A stretch of DNA of 64,000 bases from an uncultured Sphingobacteriaceae bacterium (GCA_946480915.1 CAMLLO010000006.1:62001-126000); one strand, 5' to 3'. Counted from the stretch's first letter, positions 9,137-18,377 are shown. Numbers and translations are program-made. The notes: a model not told the origin generated them from the sequence alone.

Positions 9137-9649
9137 ATGGCCGAACTAAACCAATCCATCAGCAACAGCGGAAAAAATAAAAGCAGCTTAAAGCCATTGC
9201 CCAAAGTCGATCTGACGGCTATGGTTGATTTGGCATTTTTACTAATCACCTTTTTTATGCTCACAACTTCCCTTTCTAAACCTTCGGCAATGCCTGTTGC
9301 TATGCCCGTTGATGAAGGAGCTTTCCCTATCTCCGAAAACAGAGCAATGACCGTTTGTTTAGGTGCCAGAGATCAAATTTTGTGGTACCTCGGTACTTGT
9401 GATAAGCCCGAGTTTGTTCAAATTAGTACTTCTTCCAAAATCAGATCCGATTTTCAGAATCAAATGAAGGAAGTACTGAAGAGATCCGGAAAAAGTTTAA
9501 TGATCCTGATTAAACCCGGTGAGAACGCGAACTTCAAAAATCTGGTGGATATTTTAGATGAATTGGAAATTGTGAAAGTTCCGCGATACGCCATTGTTGA
9601 TATAACTTCTGGTGATAAAAAAATGATGGTGGAAAAAAATGTTTACTAA
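9137..9649 (+). CDS. ExbD/TolR-family biopolymer transport protein (orphan)
   Basis: A 170-residue protein with one N-terminal membrane helix in the context PKVDLTAMVDLAFLLITFFMLTTSLS (about residues 23-48), the ExbD/TolR signature with its essential membrane Asp. A periplasmic alpha/beta domain follows. ExbD normally works with ExbB to turn proton motive force into motion for TonB or Tol systems, but no exbB/tolQ-like gene is adjacent. It may pair with an ExbB encoded elsewhere. The stop codon overlaps the start of a short ORF (TAATG). Confidence 0.82.
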   Translation: MAELNQSISNSGKNKSSLKPLPKVDLTAMVDLAFLLITFFMLTTSLSKPSAMPVAMPVDEGAFPISENRAMTVCLGARDQILWYLGTCDKPEFVQISTSSKIRSDFQNQMKEVLKRSGKSLMILIKPGENANFKNLVDILDELEIVKVPRYAIVDITSGDKKMMVEKNVY

Positions 9650-9777
9650 TGCAAGAATGCAAGCGGTCTAACCATGGAGCTTTGGTCATTAAAGCCCGAA
9701 GAGGTGGTGAGGATTTAGGTGAAAACATACGAAAAATCGATAAGGAGACGTTTTTTGATCTTCGGCGGAGTAAATGA
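9649..9777 (+). CDS. possible short ORF coupled to exbD (42 aa)
   Basis: The exbD stop and an ATG overlap as TAATG at 9647-9651. The ATG opens a 42-codon frame, basic and soluble, beginning MQECKRSNHGALVIKARRGG and ending TGA at 9775-9777. Overlapping stop-start arrangements usually mark translational coupling, but no homologue comes to mind. It could also be a remnant lying before the DUF4271 gene. Confidence 0.25.
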   Translation: MQECKRSNHGALVIKARRGGEDLGENIRKIDKETFFDLRRSK

Positions 9778-9853
9778 GTTTAAAGCCTTAGGAAAACAAG
9801 ATTATATTCAGGTAATTTGCACTCAATCTTCACCGGAAATATTGATTGAATTA

Positions 9854-10867
9854 ATGTTTGGGAAAAATTTTCTACTTTTTTTGGGATTATTAACATGCAG
9901 TTTGGCTGTTTTGGCACAAACAGACACTGTTTCGGGGGCATCTTCAATCTTATCCAAACCGAGGTACAATAGGGTTGCGCCCCGGGATTCAGCCTATCTG
10001 GCAAGGTTTCAGGCTAAAAAAGATTCGATTCAGCATGTAAAGGATTCTTTAAAAGCCGTCGGCGATTCATTAGCCATGGTATGGATAAAACGTCCAGATC
10101 CAACCCGGCCAAACCAATTTCTCGACAGTTTAATAGAGCTTTACTCAATAAAAAATACAAATTTTCAGGAATGGGCAGGTAAATTTCCCAAGAAAATTGA
10201 GCGATACGATAAGGGGCGACCCCGCCCCAGGGGCGAACTGTGGATTATCGCATTTGTTTTTGTGCTGTTATTCTCTTTTGCAGTGTTAAAAAATGCATTT
10301 TCTAAAGAGTTGTCTGCAATTATTCAGGCGTTTTATAGCAACCGGGTCTTGGGTCAAATAAACAAAGAGGAGAAGTTCTTCAATTCCTGGCCTTTTATTT
10401 TTCTATACCTGCTATTTGGTTTTACTATCGGAATGTATCTTTATCAATGTGGCAAGTACTTTCAGTTGTCGTACGGTTATACCGGTTTTAATTTATTTAT
10501 ACACCTTTCGATCATTGTCATAGCTTTATTCACTGCTAAGATCATCCTTCTGCGAATACTCGGATTTTTGCTAGGCGTTGGAAAGATCGTAAAAGAATAT
10601 ATTTCGATATTAATTTTAAGCTACTTTAATGCCGCATTATTGTTTCTGCCGATAGTAATTGCGTTTTGTCTCACCCCGGCACGGTTTGCTCCTCTTTACA
10701 TTTACATGTCGCTGATTTTAATAGGAGCAATTTTCTTCTTTCAGTATCTAAGGGCCGCCACAAATATTTTATCAAACTACAGGTTTCCGATAATATATTT
10801 TATTTTCTATCTTTGTGCCCTCGAAATTTGCCCATTATTAATTCTAATAAAAGCTCTTAGGTTCTAG
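9854..10867 (+). CDS. DUF4271 multi-pass membrane protein
   Basis: The ATG at 9854 gives 337 residues with a Sec signal (MFGKNFLLFLGLLTCSLAVLAQ). The frame is open to 9719, but that extension carries no signal. A periplasmic, charged region with repeated KDS motifs (QAKKDSIQHVKDSLKAVGDS) is followed by about six membrane helices from residue 125 on. The layout and the position directly before a HemD-like gene match DUF4271 proteins of Bacteroidota. Their role is unknown; the linkage hints at haem or envelope biogenesis. Confidence 0.72.
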   Translation: MFGKNFLLFLGLLTCSLAVLAQTDTVSGASSILSKPRYNRVAPRDSAYLARFQAKKDSIQHVKDSLKAVGDSLAMVWIKRPDPTRPNQFLDSLIELYSIKNTNFQEWAGKFPKKIERYDKGRPRPRGELWIIAFVFVLLFSFAVLKNAFSKELSAIIQAFYSNRVLGQINKEEKFFNSWPFIFLYLLFGFTIGMYLYQCGKYFQLSYGYTGFNLFIHLSIIVIALFTAKIILLRILGFLLGVGKIVKEYISILILSYFNAALLFLPIVIAFCLTPARFAPLYIYMSLILIGAIFFFQYLRAATNILSNYRFPIIYFIFYLCALEICPLLILIKALRF

Positions 10868-10873
10868 AAAAGT

Positions 10874-11641
10874 ATGGTATCAACAGATGCAAGAAAGAAA
10901 AAGGTAAAGAGTATCCTGGTTACATTGCCCAAGCCAGAGAACGACAAGTCCCCGTATTACGAGCTCGCTAAAAAGTTCAATGTAAAGGTAGATTTCAGAT
11001 CATTTATACATGTAGAAGGAGTTCCTGCTAAAGATTTCAGAAAAGACAAGATTAATTTTGCTGATTTTACTGCCGTAATTTTCACAAGTAAGAATGCGGT
11101 CGACCATTTTTTTCGTGTATGCGAAGAGATGCGTTACGAAGTGCCTTCAGAAATGAAATACTTTTGTTTGTCGGAAACCATCGCTTTGTACCTTCAAAAG
11201 TATATTCAATATAGAAAACGAAAAATATTTTTCGGAAAACAAACAGCAAGTGATCTAGCTGAAGTGCTAAAAAAACACACCGCCGAGCAATTTCTTTATC
11301 CTTGTTCTGATGTTTCCGCTGAGGAAACCCAGAAATTTTTACAAGAAAATGGATATACTTTTACCCAGGCCGTTTTATTCAGAACCGTTTGCAGCGATCT
11401 TTCAGATCTTGCCAATGTTTTTTACGACGTGATCGTATTTTTCAGCCCTTCCAGTGTTCAATCGCTGTATAAAAACTTCCCCACATTTGAGCAAAATGAT
11501 ACTCGCATTGCTGCCTTTGGTGTGACTACTCAGAAGGCAATTGCTGACCGAAACCTAATAGTTGATATCCCCGCGCCAACGCCGGTTGCCCCTAGTATGA
11601 CCATGGCAATTGAGCAATATATTAAGCAGGTAAACAAATAA
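10874..11641 (+). CDS. hemD: uroporphyrinogen-III synthase family protein (stand-alone)
   Basis: A 255-residue HemD-fold protein with the expected two Rossmann-like halves: FADFTAVIFTSKNAVDHFF (about residues 59-77) and FYDVIVFFSPSSVQSLYKNF (about 182-201), then the closing IAAFGVTTQKAI. HemD closes hydroxymethylbilane into uroporphyrinogen III. It starts 6 nt after the DUF4271 gene. A second HemD domain is fused to HemC at 42.5-44.1 kb, so this copy may have diverged in function; the sequence alone does not decide which one serves haem synthesis. Confidence 0.8.
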   Translation: MVSTDARKKKVKSILVTLPKPENDKSPYYELAKKFNVKVDFRSFIHVEGVPAKDFRKDKINFADFTAVIFTSKNAVDHFFRVCEEMRYEVPSEMKYFCLSETIALYLQKYIQYRKRKIFFGKQTASDLAEVLKKHTAEQFLYPCSDVSAEETQKFLQENGYTFTQAVLFRTVCSDLSDLANVFYDVIVFFSPSSVQSLYKNFPTFEQNDTRIAAFGVTTQKAIADRNLIVDIPAPTPVAPSMTMAIEQYIKQVNK

Positions 11642-11764
11642 ATCTGATCTTCCTTCAAAAAAACTTCTATTATCAGTAACATTTCACCTGTGTTATTCGT
11701 AACAAGGCATCTGAAAGTTTATGAGTTATTATAATTAACCATGAAAATTTTCATAAGTTTACTG

Positions 11765-11795
11765 TTTGGATAATAATTTTTAATAAATAAGTTTA
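11765..11795 (+). promoter_or_regulatory. Bacteroidota-type promoter before gldK
   Basis: TTTG (11765-11768), a 19-nt AT-rich spacer, then TAAGTTTA (11788-11795, 7 of 8 to TANNTTTG). Spacing is exactly the consensus, and transcription would start near 11801, about 25-40 nt before the gldK start. Confidence 0.6.
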
Positions 11796-11840
11796 TTATA
11801 AAATAACTTCGAAAGTTTAAAAGCTATGCCTTTAAATACA

Positions 11841-13154
11841 ATGAAAAAAATTTACTTTATCGCTCTCGCAATTGTAACGGCTCTCTCAAGCGGATGCGGA
11901 AGGGGATCTGGTGGTGAACTGGTAGGAGTTCGTACAAAAAAAGTGCCTACAAAAACTATACCCCTGGGAATGGTTTACATCCCCGCCGGTTCCTTTGTAA
12001 TGGGCCAAACAGATCAGGACATAACTTTCGCGCAGATAGCACAAAACAAACAGGTGACTGTTCAGGCGTTTTATATGGATGAGACTGAGATTACAAACAG
12101 CGAATATCGTCAGTTTGTAAATTGGGTAAGAGACTCGATCGCCATTAAAGATTATCTTCAGGATCCAAAATATTTCATAAAGCCGAAAAAGGGAGCGGCA
12201 GCGAATGCAGGCGGACAGCAGTATATCGATTGGAAAAAGGCGGGTACTATATGGAGTAATAAAAAAGGAAGTGCTGCCAATGCATCTAAATTACAGGCCA
12301 TGTATTATCAGGGAGAAGACAGAGTATTCGATCGGAATGAGATCGATGTTCGCCTTCTTAAATATAATTTAGAAATCATGAAGTTCCGCGAAGCAGCAAA
12401 TTATCGCGGCGATAAAACCAGAACAAGATCTGATAATATTCTACGTGATACAGTAGCCATTTATCCTGACACCCTGGTATGGTTATCTGATTTTGCGTAT
12501 GCTCAGAACGAACCCTTAACACAAGGATACTTTTCTCATCCGGCATTTAAAAACTACCCGGTAGTGGGAGTAACCTGGCGTCAGGCTCGCGCATTTACCG
12601 TTTGGCGTACTCGTTTGTATGCAACATATGCTGCTAGCAAAAAGATGCCTGAATATATTCGTTCGGATTATATGTTACCTACGGAAGCCGAATTTGAGTA
12701 CGCTGCCAGAGGTGGTAGAATTGGGAACGATTACCCATGGGGAGGCCCGTACATAAGAAATGCAAAAGGGTGTTTAATGGCCAACTTTAAACCAGGTCGC
12801 GGTAATTATATTGATGACGGAGGGGCATTTACGGTAAATGTTAAATCGTACTTCCCTAACGATTATGGTTTGTACAACATGGCTGGTAATGTAGCCGAAT
12901 GGACTGCTTCAGCTTATGATGAGTCAGCAAATACATTTACTCATGATTTGAATCCAACATTTAATTATGAAGCAAAAGCAAATGATCCGGCAGTATTGAA
13001 ACGCAAATCTGTACGTGGTGGATCATGGAAAGATATCGGTTACTTTCTTCAGAATTCTACAAGAAGTTTCGAATATCAGGATACTGCAAAATCTTATATT
13101 GGTTTCCGTTGTGTAACCAAGTATCAAGGACGAGATATAAGAGATAAAAACTAA
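11841..13154 (+). CDS. gldK: T9SS ring lipoprotein GldK (PorK homologue)
   Basis: A lipoprotein of the formylglycine-generating-enzyme (SUMF1) fold. With PorN it forms the periplasmic ring of the type IX secretion system and supports gliding. The signal MKKIYFIALAIVTALSSGC favours the ATG at 11841 over the one at 11826. The fold is shown by MVYIPAGSFVMGQTDQD, MDETEITNSEYRQFVNW, YMLPTEAEFEYAARGG, DYGLYNMAGNVAEWTAS and SVRGGSWKD. It carries the long GldK-specific insert between the second and third of these (about residues 115-235). It is first in gldKLMN and has a good promoter. Confidence 0.93.
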   Translation: MKKIYFIALAIVTALSSGCGRGSGGELVGVRTKKVPTKTIPLGMVYIPAGSFVMGQTDQDITFAQIAQNKQVTVQAFYMDETEITNSEYRQFVNWVRDSIAIKDYLQDPKYFIKPKKGAAANAGGQQYIDWKKAGTIWSNKKGSAANASKLQAMYYQGEDRVFDRNEIDVRLLKYNLEIMKFREAANYRGDKTRTRSDNILRDTVAIYPDTLVWLSDFAYAQNEPLTQGYFSHPAFKNYPVVGVTWRQARAFTVWRTRLYATYAASKKMPEYIRSDYMLPTEAEFEYAARGGRIGNDYPWGGPYIRNAKGCLMANFKPGRGNYIDDGGAFTVNVKSYFPNDYGLYNMAGNVAEWTASAYDESANTFTHDLNPTFNYEAKANDPAVLKRKSVRGGSWKDIGYFLQNSTRSFEYQDTAKSYIGFRCVTKYQGRDIRDKN

Positions 13155-13214
13155 ACAAAAACAAAATAATAACACACTTTAAATCTACATTCTAATTACT
13201 TTCTCAAACTTTTT

Positions 13215-14033
13215 ATGGCTGGTAAATCATCTTTCAAATTAGAACCACTTCACACAGCAATTTCATGGGGTGCAAGCGTGGTAATCATTGGTGCATTGTT
13301 TAAAATCCTTCACTTAGGAGGTATATGGGGAAATTATATGATCGGCGCCGGACTTGGCGTTGAGGCATTCTTGTTTTTCTTAACAGGATTCTTCGCTCCA
13401 CCAAAGGATCCGGCATGGCATAAAGTTTATCCGGAATTGAGTGAAGACTTCGATGGCGAACTTCCAAAATCAAGTGCTCGTCCTGTTGCTTCAGTATCAT
13501 CATCTTCTTCATCAACAGCTGCTCTGGATAAAATGCTTGAGGATGCTAAAATTGGTCCGGAATTAATCGAGAGCCTTGGAACTGGTTTAAGAACTTTTGG
13601 CGATAAGGTGGCAACCATATCTAATGTGGCCGACGCTTCAACCGCAACTAATGAATTCACTGCCAAAGTGAAAACTGCCAGCGCAAGTTTTGACAATTTG
13701 AGCGTGTCTTTTGATAAGGCATCTTCAAATCTTCAGGAGATGGCTAATTCAAACGTCGATTCTAAAGCATACCACGATCAGGTAAATAGTCTTGCTAAAA
13801 ACCTGTCGGCATTAAATGCAGTATATGAACTTGAGTTACAAGATTCCAGCGCTCATCTAAAATCAATGAACAAATTCTATCAGAATCTTTCATTAACCAT
13901 GCAGAACTTTAACGAGTCTATGGATGATTCTAAACAGTTTAAAGAAGAAGTTAACCGCTTGGCTAAAAACCTTTCTTCTTTGAATTCTGTGTACGGTAAC
14001 ATGCTTTCGGCAATGAACCAACCACGTGTTTAA
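13215..14033 (+). CDS. gldL: T9SS inner-membrane motor protein GldL (PorL)
   Basis: A 272-residue protein with two adjacent membrane helices (about residues 13-35 and 40-62). The first carries ISWGASVVIIGALFKILHLGG and the second GAGLGVEAFLFFLTGFFAPP, with the Glu in the second helix that GldL proteins conserve. The remainder is a long cytoplasmic, helical region. GldL and GldM form the proton-driven motor that powers T9SS secretion and gliding. Operon position between gldK and gldM supports the call. Confidence 0.94.
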   Translation: MAGKSSFKLEPLHTAISWGASVVIIGALFKILHLGGIWGNYMIGAGLGVEAFLFFLTGFFAPPKDPAWHKVYPELSEDFDGELPKSSARPVASVSSSSSSTAALDKMLEDAKIGPELIESLGTGLRTFGDKVATISNVADASTATNEFTAKVKTASASFDNLSVSFDKASSNLQEMANSNVDSKAYHDQVNSLAKNLSALNAVYELELQDSSAHLKSMNKFYQNLSLTMQNFNESMDDSKQFKEEVNRLAKNLSSLNSVYGNMLSAMNQPRV

Positions 14034-14075
14034 TTATTAATTGTTTAATTGATTAAAAAAAAATCTAAATAACGC

Positions 14076-15605
14076 ATGGCTGGAGGTAAAGAGTCTGCAA
14101 GGCAGAAGATGATTAATATCATGTATTTGGTATTACTCGCGATGCTTGCATTGAACGTTTCAGATAAAATATTAGATGCTTTCAAAACTATCAATGATAG
14201 TTTGGAGACTTCGAGAACAAATGTTGATACCAGTATATCTCAATTATTTGCTTCTTTTGAGGGCACTAAATTGAAAGATGAGCCTGCAAGGGCGAAACCA
14301 ATTTATGAGAAAGCTAAAGAGGCTCAGAAAGTTGCTAAAGAGTTAAATGATTATATCGCGGGTATTAAAACAGAGTTTGTAAAAGCTGGAAATAATTACG
14401 ACCCAGAAACCGGAGACTTAGTAGAACGGTCTAACTTAGACATTTCTACCGGAATTATGATTAACCAGAAAAAAGGAGAAAAGTTGAAAGAGAAAATCAA
14501 CGAAACACGTGAGAAATTGCTTGCTCTTCTTGATCCAAAGGATCGGGCCGGTGTTTCATTCTCTTTGGAAGCGAAAGATCCTAAAAAAGCTGTCGGTGAA
14601 AAGAAGACCTGGGAAGATAATAACTTTGGTGAAGGGACTCCCTTAACTGCTGCAATGACGATTTTAACCAAGATTCAATCCGATGTTAAAAATGCTGAAT
14701 CAGAAGTTGTTAAAAGAATTTTCGGTAAAATGGATCAGGCAGTTGTAAACCTCGATCAGTTTTCTGCTGTAGCTGTGGCTCCAACATCGTATGTAATACA
14801 GGGCCAACCCTATACCGCAGAAGTGTTCTTGACGGCTTACGACTCGAAATCAAACCCTTCTATTTCAATTAATGGAACAAGTGTTCCGGTAAGAGATGGA
14901 AAAGGATCTTACACAGTTTCAACAGGCCGTGAAGGAATGTTTTCATGGAAAGGTAAAATTGCAGTAAAACAGACAGATGGTACGGTTAAATTTTATGAAA
15001 CTCCTGAGCAGAAATATCAGGTAGCCAGGCCATCTGCAGTTGTATCGCCTACTGCAATGAATGTTTTCTATATTGGTGTTCCTAATCCTGTTGCTGTTTC
15101 GGCGCCTGGAATCCCGAAGGAAAGTTTACGGGTAAGCATGAGCGGGGGAAGTATCTCAGGTTCGAATGGAACATACACCGTGAGAGTTAGTTCTCCAGGT
15201 ACTGCAAAAGTTAATGTTTCTGCAGAGATTAATGGAAAAACTCAGACTATAGGAAGTCAGGATTTTAGAATAAAACGTATTCCTGATCCGATACCACAAT
15301 TTGCTGGTAAGTCGGGTGGTTCACTGAGTTCGGTAGCAATTAAAAGTCAAAATACTCTGTTTGCTAAATTAGTTGGCTTTGATTTTGATGCAAGATTTAA
15401 CGTGACCGGCTTTACATTACTTATCGCGAAACCTAGATCAGATGCATTTCAAGTTAGAGGCTCGGGCCCTAACTTAAACGCAGAGATGGAAAAAGGAATG
15501 AAGATGGTAAGTCCGGGAACAACCGTTATATTTAAAGATATAGAAGCTGTTGGTCCTGATGGCAGCAAACGCCAAATAGGTAATATAGTATTAACCGCAA
15601 ATTAG
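14076..15605 (+). CDS. gldM: T9SS motor/shaft protein GldM (PorM)
   Basis: A 509-residue protein with one N-terminal membrane helix (MAGGKESARQKMINIMYLVLLAMLALNVS, about residues 11-29). A long helical domain and then beta-rich periplasmic domains follow (AVAPTSYVIQGQPYTAEVFLTAYDSK onward). The opening 'GKETPRQKMI-NMMYLVLTAMLALNVS' pattern is diagnostic of GldM. It couples the GldL motor to the GldK/GldN ring across the periplasm. 42 nt follow gldL and 7 nt precede gldN. Confidence 0.95.
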   Translation: MAGGKESARQKMINIMYLVLLAMLALNVSDKILDAFKTINDSLETSRTNVDTSISQLFASFEGTKLKDEPARAKPIYEKAKEAQKVAKELNDYIAGIKTEFVKAGNNYDPETGDLVERSNLDISTGIMINQKKGEKLKEKINETREKLLALLDPKDRAGVSFSLEAKDPKKAVGEKKTWEDNNFGEGTPLTAAMTILTKIQSDVKNAESEVVKRIFGKMDQAVVNLDQFSAVAVAPTSYVIQGQPYTAEVFLTAYDSKSNPSISINGTSVPVRDGKGSYTVSTGREGMFSWKGKIAVKQTDGTVKFYETPEQKYQVARPSAVVSPTAMNVFYIGVPNPVAVSAPGIPKESLRVSMSGGSISGSNGTYTVRVSSPGTAKVNVSAEINGKTQTIGSQDFRIKRIPDPIPQFAGKSGGSLSSVAIKSQNTLFAKLVGFDFDARFNVTGFTLLIAKPRSDAFQVRGSGPNLNAEMEKGMKMVSPGTTVIFKDIEAVGPDGSKRQIGNIVLTAN

Positions 15606-15612
15606 CGTAATT

Positions 15613-16479
15613 ATGAAAAAGATATTTTTGTTGTTATTCTCCTTTTTATTCGGTGCAGGTGTTTTTGCACAGGAAGCAAACCTGGGCAATTCAACAAAAC
15701 CGATCCAGAAGGAGAAGCCATTAGACGGTCATTATAAGAAAGACAATCTGTTAACGGCAAATGTTACTCCCTACGCGAATCTTCGTGAGGCAGATGTGAT
15801 GTTTCAAAAGCGTGTGTACAGGGAAATGGATTTGCGTGAGAAAATGAACCATATTTATGCTTCACCAAAAGCGCGGCTTATCGATATAATTATGGAGGCA
15901 GTTGAATCTGGCGAAATGACGGCCTATGCTCATCCGATAGGTGGAAATCCGGATGAAAATGAATTTACAACCGTTTTAAAGCCTGAAGAAGCAAAAGCAA
16001 AATTTGCGGATAGCGTGGTGATACAAAAATATGATGCAAACGGAGATCCAATCGGTAGCGGTACCAAAGTTGCCGGCGAATTTAATCCGGATAGCATTGT
16101 GAAATTTCAAATAAAAGAAGACTGGATCTTCGATAAACAACGTTCAATATTTGAGCCCAGAATTATTGGTCTCGCTCCAATGATTAAGGTTAAAGCTGCT
16201 GGACAAGATCTGGGCGAGCAGCCTGCTTTTTGGATATATTTTCCAGAAGCTCGTCATACATTCGTAACGAAGGAAGTGATGAGCAGGTCGAATGATGCTA
16301 CGGGCTTAAGTTTCGATGACATGTTTATGAAGCGCTTGTTCGAAAGTTATATCGTGAAAGAGTCAAATCCTGATGATTTACGTATTAAAGATTACGCTCA
16401 AGGGATAGACAAACTTTACGAAGCTGAAAGAATTAAGAAGGAAATGATAGATTACGAACACGATTTGTGGTCTTATTAA
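15613..16479 (+). CDS. gldN: T9SS periplasmic ring protein GldN (PorN)
   Basis: A 288-residue periplasmic protein with a Sec signal (MKKIFLLLFSFLFGAGVFAQ). The sequence ANVTPYANLREADVMFQKRVYREMDLREKMNHIY and the later IKEDWIFDKQRSIFEPRIIGLAPM and YFPEARHTFV are typical of GldN/PorN. It forms the ring with GldK and is last in the operon, followed 46 nt later by a strong intrinsic terminator. Confidence 0.94.
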   Translation: MKKIFLLLFSFLFGAGVFAQEANLGNSTKPIQKEKPLDGHYKKDNLLTANVTPYANLREADVMFQKRVYREMDLREKMNHIYASPKARLIDIIMEAVESGEMTAYAHPIGGNPDENEFTTVLKPEEAKAKFADSVVIQKYDANGDPIGSGTKVAGEFNPDSIVKFQIKEDWIFDKQRSIFEPRIIGLAPMIKVKAAGQDLGEQPAFWIYFPEARHTFVTKEVMSRSNDATGLSFDDMFMKRLFESYIVKESNPDDLRIKDYAQGIDKLYEAERIKKEMIDYEHDLWSY

Positions 16480-16525
16480 AAAAATATCATTCTGAACTGA
16501 TTCAGCATCTCGGAAATGAAGAAAG

Positions 16526-16556
16526 TCCCCTGCTAAAACTCAGCAGGGGATTTTTT
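16526..16556 (+). terminator. intrinsic terminator of gldKLMN
   Basis: A perfect 9-bp GC-rich stem TCCCCTGCT (16526-16534) / AGCAGGGGA (16542-16550) with a 7-nt loop, then TTTTTT (16551-16556). The hairpin lies on the last codons and stop of the convergent uvrC, so the same bases encode both. Confidence 0.9.
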
Positions 16557-18356
16557 ATTAATGTCGAAATAGGAGAGTAAAGCTGTAGTTTGTTTCGTGT
16601 TTACAACTTTTCTTAGTTCCTCCTCCGATGCTTCCCTTATATTTTTAACCGATTTAAAGTGTTTTAAAAGCTTCTGGGAAGTTGTTTTGCCGATTCCTGG
16701 TATTCGCTCGAGTTCTGTGATCAAGGTGCCCTTGTCGCGTTTGTTGCGATGGAAAGTAATGCCAAAGCGGTGTGCCTCATCCCGTAACTGCTGGATGATC
16801 TTGAGCGTTTCTGATTTCTTATCCAGGTACATTGGGTACTGGTCGCCGGGATAAAAAATTTCTTCCAGCCGTTTCGCAATTCCTATTACGGTCAGCTGAT
16901 TTTCTATACCCAGTTGTTTCAAACTTTTTAGGGCCGATGATAGCTGACCTTTACCGCCGTCGATAACAACCAGCTGCGGCAAAGGTGTTTCCTCTTCCAA
17001 CATTCGCCTGTAACGGCGGAAAACCGCCTCTTCCATTGTGGCAAAATCATTTGGTCCCTCAACTGTTTTTACATTGAAATGCCGATAGTCTTTTTTAGAC
17101 GGTTTGGCATCTTTGAATACTACAATCGCTGAAACCGGATATTTACCCTGGAAGTTGGAATTATCGAAACACTCTATATGTTTTGGTAGCTGATTGAGCC
17201 GCAGATCTTTCATCATTTGCGTAAGCAAACGTTCTGTTCTGATCTCCGGGTTTAGTTTCTCGTACTGATCTAGTTTTTCGCGTTTGAAAAAAACGACATT
17301 TTTTTGAGACAGGTCGAGCAGCTTTTTCTTTTCACCCAGTTTGGGCACTGTAAACTTGAGCTTAGGATCGTCTATTTCGAGCTCAAACGGAATAATAATC
17401 TCTTTTGAAGTGCTTTCAAAGCGGGTCCTGAATTCGGAAATAGCGATGGTTAGCAACTCTTCATCCGTTTCATCAAGCCGCTTTTTAATCTCAAGAGTTT
17501 GCGTTTGAATTACGGTGCCATTCATAACTTTCAAATAGTTCACAAAGGCGTGCTTCTCGTCTGTAGCTATATTGAAAACGTCTACGTCGGAGATGGAAGA
17601 ATTAACGATGGTCGATTTGCTTTGATACTTTTCAAGCAGGTCGAACTGTTTTTTAAGGCGGTGTGCTTCTTCAAAATTGAGCTCGTCAATAGCCTGTTCT
17701 AATCGCGATTTAAGTTTTCGTATGACGATGCCTGTTTTGCCGCAAAGAATGTCTTTTATGTCTTCTATGCTTTTATTATAATCCTCCTCATCCTGGTGAG
17801 CCTGGCAGGGCCCTTTGCAATTGCCTATTTGATATTCCAGACAAACCTTAAATTTTCCTGCCGAGATATTTTCAGTATTTAGAGGAAGATTGCAGGTTCG
17901 CAAAGGATATAGCTCTTTTACTAAGTCAAGAATTGTGTGCATCATACTCACCGATGCATACGGCCCCAAATATTTCGAGCCATCTTTAATCATATTTCTT
18001 GTCCAGTAAATACGCGGAAAACGTTCGTTTTTAATGACAATCCAGGGATAGGTTTTATCATCTTTAAGCAGGACATTATATCGGGGCTGATGTTTTTTTA
18101 TAAGGCTGTTTTCTAAAAGCCAGGCATCAATCTCTGTATCTACAAGGGTAAAAGTAATCTTGGCGATTTTACTAACAAGGACCCTTGTTTTTGCATTTAT
18201 ACGATAATTGTCTTTATTAAAATAAGAGGTTACCCTGTTTTTTAAGTTTTTGGCCTTGCCGATATAAATGAGCTCACCCGATGCGTCCCAATACTGGTAT
18301 ACACCGGGTTTATTTGGAATTTTTTTAAGAGCTTCCCGATGGTCGAATTTTTCCAT
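16533..18356 (-). CDS. uvrC: UvrABC excinuclease subunit C
   Basis: A 607-residue nucleotide-excision-repair nuclease. The ATG at 18356 is preferred to the GTG at 18362. An N-terminal GIY-YIG domain (PGVYQYWDASGELIYIGKAKNLKNR) makes the 3' incision. A central Cys-containing region and UVR motif (KSRLEQAIDELNFEEAHRLKKQFDLLE) follow, then the C-terminal RNase-H-like domain with CFDNSNFQGKYPVSAIVVF and LVVIDGGKGQLSSA, and helix-hairpin-helix motifs (LERIPGIGKTTSQKLLKHF). It is third in a sprE-pbp1A-uvrC run with a 21-nt gap upstream. Confidence 0.96.
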   Translation of the reverse strand: MEKFDHREALKKIPNKPGVYQYWDASGELIYIGKAKNLKNRVTSYFNKDNYRINAKTRVLVSKIAKITFTLVDTEIDAWLLENSLIKKHQPRYNVLLKDDKTYPWIVIKNERFPRIYWTRNMIKDGSKYLGPYASVSMMHTILDLVKELYPLRTCNLPLNTENISAGKFKVCLEYQIGNCKGPCQAHQDEEDYNKSIEDIKDILCGKTGIVIRKLKSRLEQAIDELNFEEAHRLKKQFDLLEKYQSKSTIVNSSISDVDVFNIATDEKHAFVNYLKVMNGTVIQTQTLEIKKRLDETDEELLTIAISEFRTRFESTSKEIIIPFELEIDDPKLKFTVPKLGEKKKLLDLSQKNVVFFKREKLDQYEKLNPEIRTERLLTQMMKDLRLNQLPKHIECFDNSNFQGKYPVSAIVVFKDAKPSKKDYRHFNVKTVEGPNDFATMEEAVFRRYRRMLEEETPLPQLVVIDGGKGQLSSALKSLKQLGIENQLTVIGIAKRLEEIFYPGDQYPMYLDKKSETLKIIQQLRDEAHRFGITFHRNKRDKGTLITELERIPGIGKTTSQKLLKHFKSVKNIREASEEELRKVVNTKQTTALLSYFDINKKSPAEF

Positions 18357-18377
18357 ACGCACACAAACCCTGCGATT

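Noticed and set aside
9719..9853. N-terminal extension of the DUF4271 protein
   Set aside because: The signal peptide begins at the ATG at 9854; the upstream part has no sense and would hide the signal.
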